Shown here piece after piece: positions 8,741-17,289 of a stretch of 59,931 nucleotides of DNA. The notes below the pieces were generated by a model. The model saw only the letters and a list, made by a program, of their open reading frames with translations. It made no database searches and was not told where the DNA came from. Each line of letters starts with the position of its first letter. The first letter of the stretch is position 1. The stretch covers positions 1 through 59,931 of the forward strand of contig JABHSO010000096.1 of the NCBI GenBank assembly GCA_018669845.1, in the 5' to 3' direction. The stretch comes from Gammaproteobacteria bacterium. Lineage in GTDB: Bacteria > Pseudomonadota > Gammaproteobacteria > GCA-001735895. Position numbers and translations under genes: made by a program.

Positions 8741-8751
8741 TAGGATTTCTG

Positions 8752-9624
8752 ATGAACAAACATGCACTTTGCTGGCTCAATGAAAAAATTATTCCTGCGC
8801 ACCAGGCCAGTATTTCCGTTTTTGATCACGGGCTTTTGTATGGAGATGGAATCTTCGAAGGTCTGCGTTTTTACTCCAACAAGGTGTTTCAACTTGAAGC
8901 TCATTTACAGCGATTACAGGAATCTGCTGACGCTATTTCACTCAAAATACCCTTAAGCCAGGATCAAATCCGACAGGCCATTCAACAAATAATACAACAG
9001 TACCCACAAGACTCAGGCTACCTGAGGCTGGTCATCACACGTGGCATTGGTTCGCTTGGCATTGATCCGTTGAAATGCCCTCAAGCTAATTTGTTTATCA
9101 TCGCCGATGAACTGGCCGTCATCAATACAACACACATAGATCAGGGCATTAAATTATTGGTTGCCTCAACCCGTAGAATGCCTGCCGAATGCCTGGACCC
9201 AAAAATTAAAAGTCTGAATTATCTGAATAATATTCTCTCTCGCATAGAAGCCAATAAAGCTGGCATGGACGAAGCACTTATGCTGAACACCCGGGGTTTT
9301 GTCACTGAAGGCACAGTCGATAATATTTTCATCATCAAAGATCAGCAGTTAATCACCCCAAGCCCCAGTGATGGACTATTACTTGGAATTACTAGAGATG
9401 TCATTTTACAAATAGCAAAGCAACTGGGATTAACCACTAAAGAAATTAGTATGACCCCTGATTATTTATTGCAGGCTGATGAATGTTTTTTAACCGGAAC
9501 CGGTGCTGAACTGATTCCAGTCAAGCAGATTAACCAGCACCAAATAACAACAACTCAAAAACCTTTATTTCCAGATATCGCTAAAGCCTTTAATCAAACC
9601 GTCATAAATTACTGTCAAAATTGA
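8752..9624 (+). CDS. Class IV aminotransferase, IlvE-like
   Basis: A 290-residue fold-type IV PLP enzyme. The open frame begins at 8686, but the palindromic operator lies inside that extension. The ATG at 8752 has AGGA at 8742-8745, so I chose it. Motifs are SVFDHGLLYGDGIFEGLRFY (22-41), the PLP lysine in KSLNYLNN (about K153), and the cofactor-phosphate region TEGTVDNIFI and GITRDVIL. The best fit is branched-chain-amino-acid aminotransferase. 4-Amino-4-deoxychorismate lyase and D-amino acid transaminase share the fold and cannot be ruled out. It is divergent from marR-MFS and may be under MarR control. Confidence 0.8.
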   Translation: MNKHALCWLNEKIIPAHQASISVFDHGLLYGDGIFEGLRFYSNKVFQLEAHLQRLQESADAISLKIPLSQDQIRQAIQQIIQQYPQDSGYLRLVITRGIGSLGIDPLKCPQANLFIIADELAVINTTHIDQGIKLLVASTRRMPAECLDPKIKSLNYLNNILSRIEANKAGMDEALMLNTRGFVTEGTVDNIFIIKDQQLITPSPSDGLLLGITRDVILQIAKQLGLTTKEISMTPDYLLQADECFLTGTGAELIPVKQINQHQITTTQKPLFPDIAKAFNQTVINYCQN

Positions 9625-9719
9625 AGTATAAAAATAAATCTACATTCCAACGAGAGTAACAGCGGGTTATAATTTAAAAATATCTCTACAGTACATTTAG
9701 TCAATCAGGTTTGGTGAAT

Positions 9720-10586
9720 ATGCAACAAATCAAAAATATCTTAAAAATAATAGCTTTTATTATGATCCCGCTAATCCCTGTATCGTCTCAGGCAACGGAA
9801 GAAAATCGTAAAGAGTTGATTTTTGGTGTTCACCCTTACCTGCATGCCAGTATTTTGGTAGAACGTTTCACCCCATTAACGGAATACCTGAGCTCAAAGC
9901 TCGGACAGAAAGTTCTGATTCGCGTAGGCAGTGATTACAATGATCATGTGGAAGCGATTAAAAATGGAAAAGTAGATTTTGCTTTTCTGGGGCCGGCATT
10001 GCTTATTAAATTGACCCGCGATTCAAATGACTTCCAACCTCTTGGCAGGCTTTCATTTTCTGGTAAAGATTCTTTTCGCGGTGCAATCATAACGCGCACC
10101 GAAAGTAACATTGACTCTTTAAAAGACCTTAAAGGAAAACAATTTGCTTTTGGTGACCCGAACTCAACACTAAGCAGCCTATTACCATTACGTTTATTAA
10201 ATGATGCGGGTATTACACTGGCCGACCTTGCTGGTTATTCAAACTTAAAAAATCATCACAACGTGGCACTCTCTGTATTGCTAGGAAAACATGATGCAGG
10301 AGGCGTAAAAGAAGAGGTATTACGCGAATATGAATCACGCGGACTAAAAGCAATACAGTGGTCACCGGAAATTCCAACTCACCTGTTTGTGGCAAGACAG
10401 GGATTATCACAAACAAAAATTGTTGCCTTAAGCAGTTTGTTACAAAACCTGCATAAACAACCTGCTTCAACGAATATTTTGCAAAACATCAAAAAAGGCA
10501 CAACAGCCATCATACCTGCACAAATTGAAGAGTATGCTGAACTGCGAAAGCTCATTTCACCTCTGCTCATCAACCTCCAGCAATAG
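9720..10586 (+). CDS. PhnD-like phosphate/phosphite/phosphonate-type periplasmic binding protein
   Basis: A 288-residue exported solute-binding protein of the PhnD/PtxB type. The signal peptide ends near SSQA. The family signature regions are FGVHPYLHASILVERFTPLTEYLS, GKVDFAFLGPALLIK, the DSLKDLKGKQFAFGDPNST segment, and the HHNVALSVLLGKHDAGG segment. The start could instead be GTG 9714 or TTG 9711. No phosphonate permease or ATPase is nearby. Instead a sensor-like membrane protein follows 14 bp downstream, the arrangement seen where PhnD-like proteins feed a signalling kinase rather than an importer. The ligand is unknown. Confidence 0.8.
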   Translation: MQQIKNILKIIAFIMIPLIPVSSQATEENRKELIFGVHPYLHASILVERFTPLTEYLSSKLGQKVLIRVGSDYNDHVEAIKNGKVDFAFLGPALLIKLTRDSNDFQPLGRLSFSGKDSFRGAIITRTESNIDSLKDLKGKQFAFGDPNSTLSSLLPLRLLNDAGITLADLAGYSNLKNHHNVALSVLLGKHDAGGVKEEVLREYESRGLKAIQWSPEIPTHLFVARQGLSQTKIVALSSLLQNLHKQPASTNILQNIKKGTTAIIPAQIEEYAELRKLISPLLINLQQ

Positions 10587-10600
10587 AAAGGTAGTAATCT

Positions 10601-11173
10601 GTGAATAAATTATTTCCCCGACTGGCGCTTGTAAGCCTTGCGCTTTTATTTACCCTGTTCCTTGTTTTAGGTAATATTTTTATCTATCAGAAACAACGTA
10701 CAAGCTACCATGATGCATTTAAAGAAACCCAGCAAACTGATTTAAAGCTACTTTCACAACTGGCGCGAGAAGCTTTAATCACGCAAAACTACGCCTTGAT
10801 CGAATGGTTTTTTAATACCTGGGGGCTGGATTATCAAAAAGTGGTCAGGCTGACACTCGAAAACCAGAATGGTTTTGCTCTAAGTAAATATCAGCGACGC
10901 AAAGCAGCAGAAGGGGAAACGATAACAAATTCAAATACTCTGGTTCTGCATGATGGCAGTTACACCATCACGATCACCAGCGACAGTATTGAGATAGACA
11001 ATTTACTTGAAGAACTGAAATTACAATTATTACTGGTAAATGCTGGAGCAACCTTACTGGTCATTCTCAATATCTGGTTTCTATTTCAACGGTTCGCCAT
11101 TCGTCATCTACACCAGGAAATGAGATTACGTAAAATAGCGGAAGATAAACTTAAACTACTTGAGCGTGGGTAA
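10601..11173 (+). CDS. Membrane sensor-like protein lacking an output domain
   Basis: A 190-residue protein starting at GTG 10601 with an AAAGG-type ribosome site. TM helices at about 8-28 and 141-163 flank a roughly 110-residue periplasmic domain. The cytoplasmic part is only a basic coiled-coil stretch (LHQEMRLRKIAEDKLKLLERG) of the kind that normally leads into a PAS, kinase or GGDEF domain. The protein ends there. An inverted-repeat element begins just past the stop, so truncation by repeat insertion or deletion is plausible. It is cotranscribed with the PhnD-like gene 14 bp upstream. It may still act as a membrane partner, but no signalling output is visible. Confidence 0.65.
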   Translation: MNKLFPRLALVSLALLFTLFLVLGNIFIYQKQRTSYHDAFKETQQTDLKLLSQLAREALITQNYALIEWFFNTWGLDYQKVVRLTLENQNGFALSKYQRRKAAEGETITNSNTLVLHDGSYTITITSDSIEIDNLLEELKLQLLLVNAGATLLVILNIWFLFQRFAIRHLHQEMRLRKIAEDKLKLLERG

Positions 11174-11181
11174 ACCCTTTT

Positions 11182-11320
11182 TCTTTCACCACGAAGAACA
11201 CTAAGAAAAAAATGATTAATATTAAAGTGAATAAAAATAATGGTGATTAGTTATGCTATTAATATTGTTTCCCCCTACACAAAAAACCTTCGTGTTCTTC
11301 GTGCCTTCGTGGTGCAAAAG
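11182..11320. repeat. Three-unit inverted-repeat element, copy A
   Basis: The left arm holds caccacgaag and aacactaag (about 11187-11205). The right arm holds cttcgtgttcttcgtgcc and ttcgtggtg (11289-11314). About 85 bp of AT-rich sequence lies between. The arms are imperfect, with the left lacking one of the three units. The layout matches copies at 14454-14594 and 27176-27375. Confidence 0.75.
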
Positions 11321-11324
11321 TTTT

Positions 11325-12299
11325 TTAAAGACCATAATTCAACTGCATAGCCTGCAGCGAACTAATCACTCGATTTTTCAGCGACAATGGTTTAAGCACA
11401 ACCACTTCAGCCCCATGTTTTAAAATGTCCATTAATAATTCAGGTTCCTGACTGTAGGGAATCGATAGGTAATAATATCCCTGTTCATCAAAATGTGACC
11501 TTTGTTCCGGGTGCCATTGCTCCTGAGCGACCCACCGTGCACGCTCTGGACTAAAGCGTAACTCAGCCTGTTTAGTTTTTGCTCCAGAAAAAATACCATA
11601 ACCACTGGCCAGTTCTTTATCCAGTTTTAAATCACTCACTTCCTGGGCTTCTACGGGTAATATTTCCACATGTTCAATAGCATCAACAGAAAAACTACGG
11701 ATAGCTTTACGCGTGTGGCACCAGCTATCCAGATACCAGTTATCACGGTAGAAAGTCAGCCGTTGCGGTGAAATTTCACGAGTCGTAAGTTGAGCTGACT
11801 GCCGGTTAAAGTGTTTGATAGCCAGTCGCTTGCGCGTTAACAGCGATTGTGAAATCAACTGAAAAAAATCACTCGAACTGGACTGCCTGGCTTGCGTAAG
11901 AATTCTAATTCGCCGGGTAATTTCCTCCACACTATGATCGCCACGATCCAGCAATCCACGAATCCGTGACTGCAATGGTTTGATGTGATCCGACAAAATT
12001 CCGGGCTGCAAATTTTCCAGCCAGGCATTCATCGTCAGTAAAGCCTGAATTTCACTCGTGTTAAACCATAATCCCGGCAACTGATACTGACTTGCAGCCT
12101 GAGTTGGCTTCTCATAGCAATATCCACGTAAGTTATTGTCCCACACAATGGGGGCTCCTAGTCGGTCACGTAAATATTCCAGATCACGCTTGAAGGTAGC
12201 GGCAGATATTTCCAGAGCATCAAGAAACTGTTGCCGATTGACACAACCTTTTGTGCTTAACATTTGATCTATAAGATGAAAACGTTCGGTACGATCCAT
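11325..12299 (-). CDS. YafY-type WYL-domain transcriptional regulator
   Basis: A 324-residue protein from the ATG at 12299. A TTG seven codons upstream extends the frame. The N-terminal HTH (DRTERFHLIDQMLSTKG through ISAATFKRDLEYLRDRLGAPI) is followed by a linker and a WYL domain (about 145-220: LAIKHFN, REISPQRLTFYRDNWYLDSWCHTRKAIRSFSVDAIEHVE). The C-terminal WCX segment ends LKPLSLKNRVISSLQ. WYL regulators sense ligands, often nucleotides or nucleic acid, and control DNA-damage, defence or metabolic genes. It is divergent from the small cupin gene at 12409, a possible target. Confidence 0.85.
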   Translation of the reverse strand: MDRTERFHLIDQMLSTKGCVNRQQFLDALEISAATFKRDLEYLRDRLGAPIVWDNNLRGYCYEKPTQAASQYQLPGLWFNTSEIQALLTMNAWLENLQPGILSDHIKPLQSRIRGLLDRGDHSVEEITRRIRILTQARQSSSSDFFQLISQSLLTRKRLAIKHFNRQSAQLTTREISPQRLTFYRDNWYLDSWCHTRKAIRSFSVDAIEHVEILPVEAQEVSDLKLDKELASGYGIFSGAKTKQAELRFSPERARWVAQEQWHPEQRSHFDEQGYYYLSIPYSQEPELLMDILKHGAEVVVLKPLSLKNRVISSLQAMQLNYGL

Positions 12300-12408
12300 A
12301 AAGTAAAAGTCACTTTTCAAAAAACTAAATTTATTTCACAGGTGGCTCACCCTATGAGCTACCTGTAAAGGATAATACCATGGAATTACCAAACAGGAGA
12401 TAACAACC

Positions 12409-12936
12409 ATGAGTTTATTGAATCGCCTATTATTTAAAATTAGCGGCTACCTGCGCTGTAGAGTTATTCGAGGTCCAAAACAGGAACCGTATCTGGAGCG
12501 TTACCATTTACTGCATCTTCCTTTTGGCATACATATTTATCTACACCGCTTTGTGGCCAGCGACCCGGGAAGAGCCTTGCACAATCATCCCTGGCGCTCT
12601 GCTTTGTCACTTGTTTTAAGCGGGCAATATGATGAAACTCGACTGGGCAATAAAAAAAATAACAATAATCTTATCAAGAAAAAAATACAGGCTGGTAACC
12701 TTAATTACATCAGCGGGAAAATTTACCACCGAATTAATCTGCAACCGGGTCAGCAAGCGTGGACACTATTTATCCACACCTCAAGTCATCGAAGCTGGGG
12801 ATTCCTGGACACAGAAAACCGTCAGTTTAGTTACACCGATCATAATCAAACTCTAAAATCTGCCAGTAACCCCACATGGTGGAAGACAGCCCTCAGACCC
12901 TGTAATAACCCCGGGATGCGTATTGAAAGTATCTAG
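12409..12936 (+). CDS. Small cupin-like protein of unknown function
   Basis: A 175-residue soluble protein with a good ribosome site (aggag about 10 bp before the ATG). I do not recognise a named family. The pattern fits a metal-binding cupin: ALHNHPW (H58, H60), E76 in GQYDE, then GKIYHRI (H107). This matches the two histidines plus Glu of motif 1 and the His of motif 2. There is no signal peptide. It sits divergent to the WYL regulator across about 110 bp. An enzymatic (dioxygenase or isomerase) or sensing role is possible. Confidence 0.6.
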   Translation: MSLLNRLLFKISGYLRCRVIRGPKQEPYLERYHLLHLPFGIHIYLHRFVASDPGRALHNHPWRSALSLVLSGQYDETRLGNKKNNNNLIKKKIQAGNLNYISGKIYHRINLQPGQQAWTLFIHTSSHRSWGFLDTENRQFSYTDHNQTLKSASNPTWWKTALRPCNNPGMRIESI

Positions 12937-13013
12937 TGATAAAGGCATCTATAAAAGAGAATTAATTACAGCATTCATCTAACTTAGTATTTTTAAATTT
13001 CAATCCCAACCTG

Positions 13014-13019
13014 TATAAT
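13014..13019 (+). promoter_or_regulatory. Candidate -10 box of the OmpA-family gene
   Basis: A perfect tataat lies 35 bp before the ATG at 13054. The -35 region (around 12991) is only A/T-rich with no good match. A ribosome site (aaagga) follows. Confidence 0.45.
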
Positions 13020-13053
13020 GAAAAGCTTATATTCATAAAATAAAAGGATCGAC

Positions 13054-13679
13054 ATGAAATATTTTATTACTACCTTATTACTCGCTAGCAGCCTGTTTTC
13101 AACTACTCAGCTACTGGCTCATGATTCATACTGGAAAGATTCATCTGGTGCTTACGTTAAAAACTCTACCGGTGAGTGCTGGATGTCTGGTGCCCATACT
13201 GCTGATGAAGCAAAATGTGGATCAATGCATGATGAAATGGCCGCTGCTCCTGCTGCTGCACCGACTCCAACTCCAACTCCAACTCCGGCTCCAGCCCTAA
13301 GATGGCTGCCGCTCCTGAAGTGACAGATGAGCCAGTTATTAAAGAAGTTATTAACCTTAAAGGCGTAACGTTCAAGACAGGATCAGATGAAATTAATAGT
13401 TCATCATATGTTCGTCTGAATATTTCAGCTGTAGATTTAGTTAGAAACCCTGAACTATATGTTATTGTTGCAGGACATACTGATAATGTTGGTGATTCCG
13501 GGTTTAACCGTGAGTTATCACAAAAACGTGCCGCATCTGTAAAAACTTATCTTATTGACAGAGGTGTAGATGCTTCTCGTTTAAGCGCACGTGGTTTTGG
13601 TGATTCTGAGCCGGCTGCCAGCAATGATACATCTGAAGGACGTGCAAAGAACCGTCGTGTTGAATTGCGTATTCACTAA
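13054..13679 (+). pseudogene. OmpA-family outer-membrane protein, frameshifted
   Basis: Two overlapping frames make one gene. The first (13054-13323) has a signal peptide, the segment HDSYWKDSSGAYVKNSTGECWMSG seen in OmpA-type porins, and a Pro-Thr/Pro-Ala linker. The second (in frame from about 13299 to 13679) is a complete OmpA C-terminal peptidoglycan-binding domain (FKTGSDEI, VAGHTDNVGDSGFN, LSQKRAASVKTYL, GFGDSEPAASN, GRAKNRRVEL). The frames join at the ccc at 13295-13297, where one extra C would restore PAPAPKMAAAPE and give about 208 residues. The lesion is just after four CCAACT-type hexamer repeats. It may be a real indel or a sequencing error. A good terminator follows. Confidence 0.8.
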
Positions 13680-13700
13680 TACTGAAATTCTAATACCAGA

Positions 13701-13728
13701 AAAAACCGGCCAGAGCCGGTTTTTTTTT
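13701..13728 (+). terminator. Intrinsic terminator after the OmpA-family gene
   Basis: The stem aaaaaccggc (13701-13710) pairs with gccggttttt (13715-13724) around a 4-nt loop. Four more T follow. Confidence 0.9.
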
Positions 13729-13741
13729 GTCCACAGATATC

Positions 13742-13762
13742 GTAGGGTGCGCCGCGCGCACC
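13742..13762. repeat. GTAGGGTGCGC palindromic repeat, copy 2 (partial)
   Basis: It starts gtagggtgcgc like copy 1 and has a ggtgcgc/gcgcacc core around a cgc loop. The right arm then diverges (accatatt instead of accctac). It lies just past the OmpA terminator. Confidence 0.75.
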
Positions 13763-13897
13763 ATATTCACTATTAATAAGCTGTATTTGAATAAACTCTT
13801 AAATCACTATCAGAAGAAAGCACTCAAAATTTATATATTCTTCACGATCCAGCCCCAGCAAACAGAACCTGACCTAAAAAAACGATATAATCAGTGC

Positions 13898-14422
13898 ATG
13901 AAAAATAATTCAACTGACACCCCAAAAATGATTGGCTTTGCAGCTTACAGTGGTACAGGTAAAACCACTTTACTGAAACAGGTCATACCCCTGCTTACAA
14001 AACACGGTTTACGCCTGGCAATAATCAAACATTCACATCACGACTTTGAAATAGATCAACCGGGTAAAGACAGTTACGAACTGCATCATGCCGGTTCATG
14101 TCAAACATTACTGACTTCAAAATACCGCAGTGCACTAATCACAGAGAATAGTCCACAACAGGAACCAGAGTTATTCAATGAACTCAAAAAACTTGATTTA
14201 TCAACTATCGACCTGGTTCTGGTAGAAGGTTTTCGCCATGAAAGAAACCTCACTCGAATTGAGCTTCATCGCCCATCACGCGGCAAGCCCTTTTTACATA
14301 CCGAAGAAGAAAACATAATTGCAGTCGCCAGTGATGAAAGCCTGGATATTAATTTACCCCTATTAGACATAAATAATCCTAATGAAATAAGTCAGTTTGT
14401 TATTAACTGGTTAGATAATTAA
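13898..14422 (+). CDS. mobB: Molybdopterin-guanine dinucleotide biosynthesis adaptor MobB
   Basis: A 174-residue P-loop GTPase-like protein that assists MobA in making the bis-MGD molybdenum cofactor. The frame is open from 13727, but the ATG at 13898 directly precedes the conserved start MIGFAAYSGTGKTTLL (Walker A), followed by IKHSHHDFEIDQPGKDSYELHHAG and DLVLVEGFRHE. The first 57 codons of the open frame overlap a repeat and are not family-like. A gatataat box lies immediately upstream (13883-13890), so the leader would be very short. MobA is not in the window. Its presence implies molybdoenzymes elsewhere. Confidence 0.9.
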   Translation: MKNNSTDTPKMIGFAAYSGTGKTTLLKQVIPLLTKHGLRLAIIKHSHHDFEIDQPGKDSYELHHAGSCQTLLTSKYRSALITENSPQQEPELFNELKKLDLSTIDLVLVEGFRHERNLTRIELHRPSRGKPFLHTEEENIIAVASDESLDINLPLLDINNPNEISQFVINWLDN

Positions 14423-14453
14423 ACCTTTGAGTTTCAACATTTAAAAACTTCTC

Positions 14454-14594
14454 ACCGCAAAGGACGCAGAGGTACGCAAAGGTTTTTTAGTTTGTGCAGG
14501 TCTTAACTAACCCGGTTAGTTGACTAAAATTCATGCAAGTCAGGTTTGCAGTTACATTAATTTATCCTTTGCGTACCTCTGCGTCCTTTGCGGT
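14454..14594. repeat. Three-unit inverted-repeat element, copy B (perfect 29-bp arms)
   Basis: The arm at 14454-14482 (accgcaaag, gacgcagag, gtacgcaaagg) is repeated perfectly as its reverse complement at 14566-14594, 29 of 29 bases, around 83 bp. Each arm is itself three similar 9-11 bp units. The rest of the 303-bp spacer 14423-14725 holds a run of nine C (14610-14618) and the symporter leader. Confidence 0.9.
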
Positions 14595-14725
14595 AAATGT
14601 TTTTTTCTGCCCCCCCCCTGGGAAAGTCAGATAATATTTGTATAACAGACCAATAACGATGAACTTGTTAATTTAAACTATTGTCTACTGTTTCACCCTA
14701 AAATAATAATTCTGGAGATGCTGTC

Positions 14726-16111
14726 TTGATCACTGAACTCGCCATTTTTACCGGACTGATAGCTCTGGCCTCGATCCTGCTATCACCTACAACCAAATCT
14801 GAGTCCAGTTTTTTTCAGGGCACTTCTGTCAGTGGGTATCAACCGGGATTAGTTACCCTGATTTTTTCACAGGTAACCACATGGATATTCGCTCGATCAT
14901 TAATGAATGCAGCCATTTTAGGTTTTTATTATGGCCTGTGGGGCACCCTGGCTTATGCAGCTTATTACCTTTCTTTCATTACCGGTGCCGCCATTATTGA
15001 CAGCCTGCGATTTACCCATGGCTTCAGCAATGTGCAAGGGTTTCTTAATGATCGTTTTGGTCGAGCGGGAACAAGCTGTTACAACTTTGTGATTGGATTA
15101 CGCCTGGTCAGTGAGGTTTTCGCAAATCTGCTGGTGATAGGCATTTTATTTGGTTCTGTCGGCAGTGATATTTATACCATCAGTATTATCGTGTTTGCGG
15201 TGGTTACACTGGTGTATTCCATGGCGGGTGGATTAAGCGCATCACTACGCACTGATGTCATGCAGATGGTTGTTTTTCTGGTGACACTGATTGTATTGAT
15301 GGTATTTGTAATTGCAGGAGATAGTTTTTCTTTAAGTGACTTGGGATTTAAACCTTTCGAGTTCAATGAGCCTGGCCCGGTTTTATTAGCCGTCGCCTTA
15401 TTACAGGTCTGGAGCTACCCCATGCATGACCCGGTCATGATGGACCGGGGATTTCTGGCAGACAGATCAACAACAAAACGCAGTTTTTATCATGCCGCCT
15501 GGATCAGCATTATCTGCATAATCAGTTTTGGCAGTCTGGGTATTTTTGCAGGTGCAAATGCCATCAGCGGTGAAGGCATGAATGATACTCTGACCCGTTT
15601 ACTCGGGGACATGCCAATGTTATTGATCAGCGCTACTCTAATTATCTCAGCAATGTCAACTCTTGACAGCACACTGTCCAGTTCAGCCAAATTAATGATC
15701 ATGGATATGAAACTGTTTGACCCCACTATTCGTAAGGGCCGTATAGTCATGTCAGTATTTATGTTGATGGGATTATTACTGGTATTTCTCGGTAATAAAG
15801 ATTTATTCAGTGCCGTCGCAGTGAGTGGAACCGCCTCAATGTACCTGGCACCCGTCATCTTCTTTTCATTGTGGGGTGGCCGAACCGATATTCCAGTATG
15901 GAGTTACCTGGGTAGTTTTTTACTGGCGGTCGCAGGTGCAGTTTTGTATTTTACAGAATCATCAACTTATTCTGTCCTGATGGGGGATTACCACAAATAT
16001 ACCAAGTTGCTGTTTATCTCAGTAACGGTTCTTGTCGGTGGATGTATGCTGTTCTGGGTCGGTGGTAAAACAACTTCACAGACAGCTAAAATGGCACAAA
16101 ATCCTGCCTGA
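14726..16111 (+). CDS. Sodium:solute symporter family protein
   Basis: A 461-residue integral membrane protein of the SSS family with about 12-13 helices. Family features are the early GLVTLIFSQVTTWIFARS helix region, the YSMAGGLSASLRTDVMQM motif (the typical GG(L)xAVxxTD signature region), and ISAMSTLDSTLSSSAKLMIMD (the conserved S(A/T)xDSxL segment). It starts at TTG 14726, supported by GGAG at 14714-14717. Its stop overlaps the next gene's ATG by one base (TGATG), so the metallophosphoesterase is translationally coupled. The substrate is unknown. Sugars, amino acids, proline, urea or pantothenate are carried by relatives. Confidence 0.85.
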   Translation: MITELAIFTGLIALASILLSPTTKSESSFFQGTSVSGYQPGLVTLIFSQVTTWIFARSLMNAAILGFYYGLWGTLAYAAYYLSFITGAAIIDSLRFTHGFSNVQGFLNDRFGRAGTSCYNFVIGLRLVSEVFANLLVIGILFGSVGSDIYTISIIVFAVVTLVYSMAGGLSASLRTDVMQMVVFLVTLIVLMVFVIAGDSFSLSDLGFKPFEFNEPGPVLLAVALLQVWSYPMHDPVMMDRGFLADRSTTKRSFYHAAWISIICIISFGSLGIFAGANAISGEGMNDTLTRLLGDMPMLLISATLIISAMSTLDSTLSSSAKLMIMDMKLFDPTIRKGRIVMSVFMLMGLLLVFLGNKDLFSAVAVSGTASMYLAPVIFFSLWGGRTDIPVWSYLGSFLLAVAGAVLYFTESSTYSVLMGDYHKYTKLLFISVTVLVGGCMLFWVGGKTTSQTAKMAQNPA

Positions 16112-16956
16112 TGAAAATTCAAACTCTTGACCTGGGTGACATTAAATCTGACCTGCTGATTTTCGGTGGACCTTACAGTAACCTTGCTGCCACTCAAGCA
16201 ATTTTAGAAAAAGCAGCGTCACTGAACATTAAACCATCCAATATAATTTGCACCGGAGATGTCGTTGCATATTGTGCAGAACCCGAGCAGACCAGTCAGC
16301 TGATCATGCACTCAGGTATTTCTGTGGTCATGGGGAACTGCGAAGAATCCCTCGCTTCCGGCAGCAACGATTGTGGATGTGGATTTGACCTGAAAATGCT
16401 GTGTTCAGCATTGTCTGAAAAATGGTATCAATATGCACAACAAAATATCAGTAGTAAAACCAGAGAGTGGATGTCTACTTTACCAAAGGCTATTGAGTTT
16501 AACTGCAATGGAAAAAAGTTCCGGGTTATTCATGGAGGCACCCGTCAGATCAACCAGTTCATATTCCCATCAACTGATCAAACCATAAAACTACAACAAT
16601 TTGATGATCTGGATACAGATTGCATCATCAGTGGTCATAGTGGATTACCATTTGGTCAACAGTTAGGAAAAAAGACCTGGTTAAATGCTGGCGTCATAGG
16701 CTTACCCGCTAATGACGGTACGCAACAGGGGTGGTATTTATTACTCCATCCAACCAAAAATACTATACAAATAAGCTGGCACAGACTCGATTATCCACTG
16801 CAACAAACTCATCAAGCAATGCAACAGAATGGACTAACAGAATACGCAAAATGTCTAGTTACAGGATTGTGGCCAAGCACCGATGTGTTACCACTAAAGG
16901 AACAGTCACTTCAAGGTCAGCAACTACTAATCCCTGAAATAACAATATACCTGTAG
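16111..16956 (+). CDS. Calcineurin-like metallophosphoesterase
   Basis: A 281-residue cytoplasmic protein. Motifs of the binuclear metallophosphatase core are visible: FGGPYSNLAA (in place of the usual D.H motif), CTGDVVAY, MGNCEES (the GNC variant of GNH), IHGGT, and SGHSGLPF, with LNAGVIGLPANDG near the end. The NDCGCGFD cysteine cluster follows the GNC motif, a feature I associate with one subfamily of these enzymes. The substitution in the first motif leaves the metal site unusual. It is coupled to the symporter by a one-base overlap. The substrate is unknown, and a role tied to the transported solute is only an inference. Confidence 0.75.
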   Translation: MKIQTLDLGDIKSDLLIFGGPYSNLAATQAILEKAASLNIKPSNIICTGDVVAYCAEPEQTSQLIMHSGISVVMGNCEESLASGSNDCGCGFDLKMLCSALSEKWYQYAQQNISSKTREWMSTLPKAIEFNCNGKKFRVIHGGTRQINQFIFPSTDQTIKLQQFDDLDTDCIISGHSGLPFGQQLGKKTWLNAGVIGLPANDGTQQGWYLLLHPTKNTIQISWHRLDYPLQQTHQAMQQNGLTEYAKCLVTGLWPSTDVLPLKEQSLQGQQLLIPEITIYL

Positions 16957-17289
16957 ACCGGTTATTCAAAATATTAGATATTCAATCAGAAATTCTACTA
17001 GTCCATTAAAAATGGACTCACAGATAACTTATCTATCTATGCACAAAGCAGAATTAAACGAAAATATTAACCGTCTTCTCACCCAGCTCACGTAGCAAAC
17101 CATGCAGACTAACCTGTATTAAGTTATTTCAGCCATTTTTAGTTACTATACTAATTTTAGATATCTAAAAAATAATTTGATGTAAATCACCTATACCTCA
17201 AATTTCTGCAACCTAACACCGGCTATAGTGAAGCACAATAAAAAGCCTACTATAATAATAAAACTCTTCTTCAGTTTTTGGAGTAATCA
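16957..17289. other. 333-bp spacer upstream of the hybrid kinase
   Basis: This AT-rich spacer has no credible reading frame. It holds an 8-bp stem with a 3-nt loop (agtccatt/aatggact, 17000-17018), without a T-run, downstream of the metallophosphoesterase. The rest presumably holds the promoter of the TTG-started kinase gene. Confidence 0.5.

Noticed and set aside
11174-11324. Possible CRISPR or insertion sequence from clustered repeats
   Set aside because: The repeats are paired inverted arms, not spaced direct repeats. There is no transposase frame, no spacer series and no cas gene.
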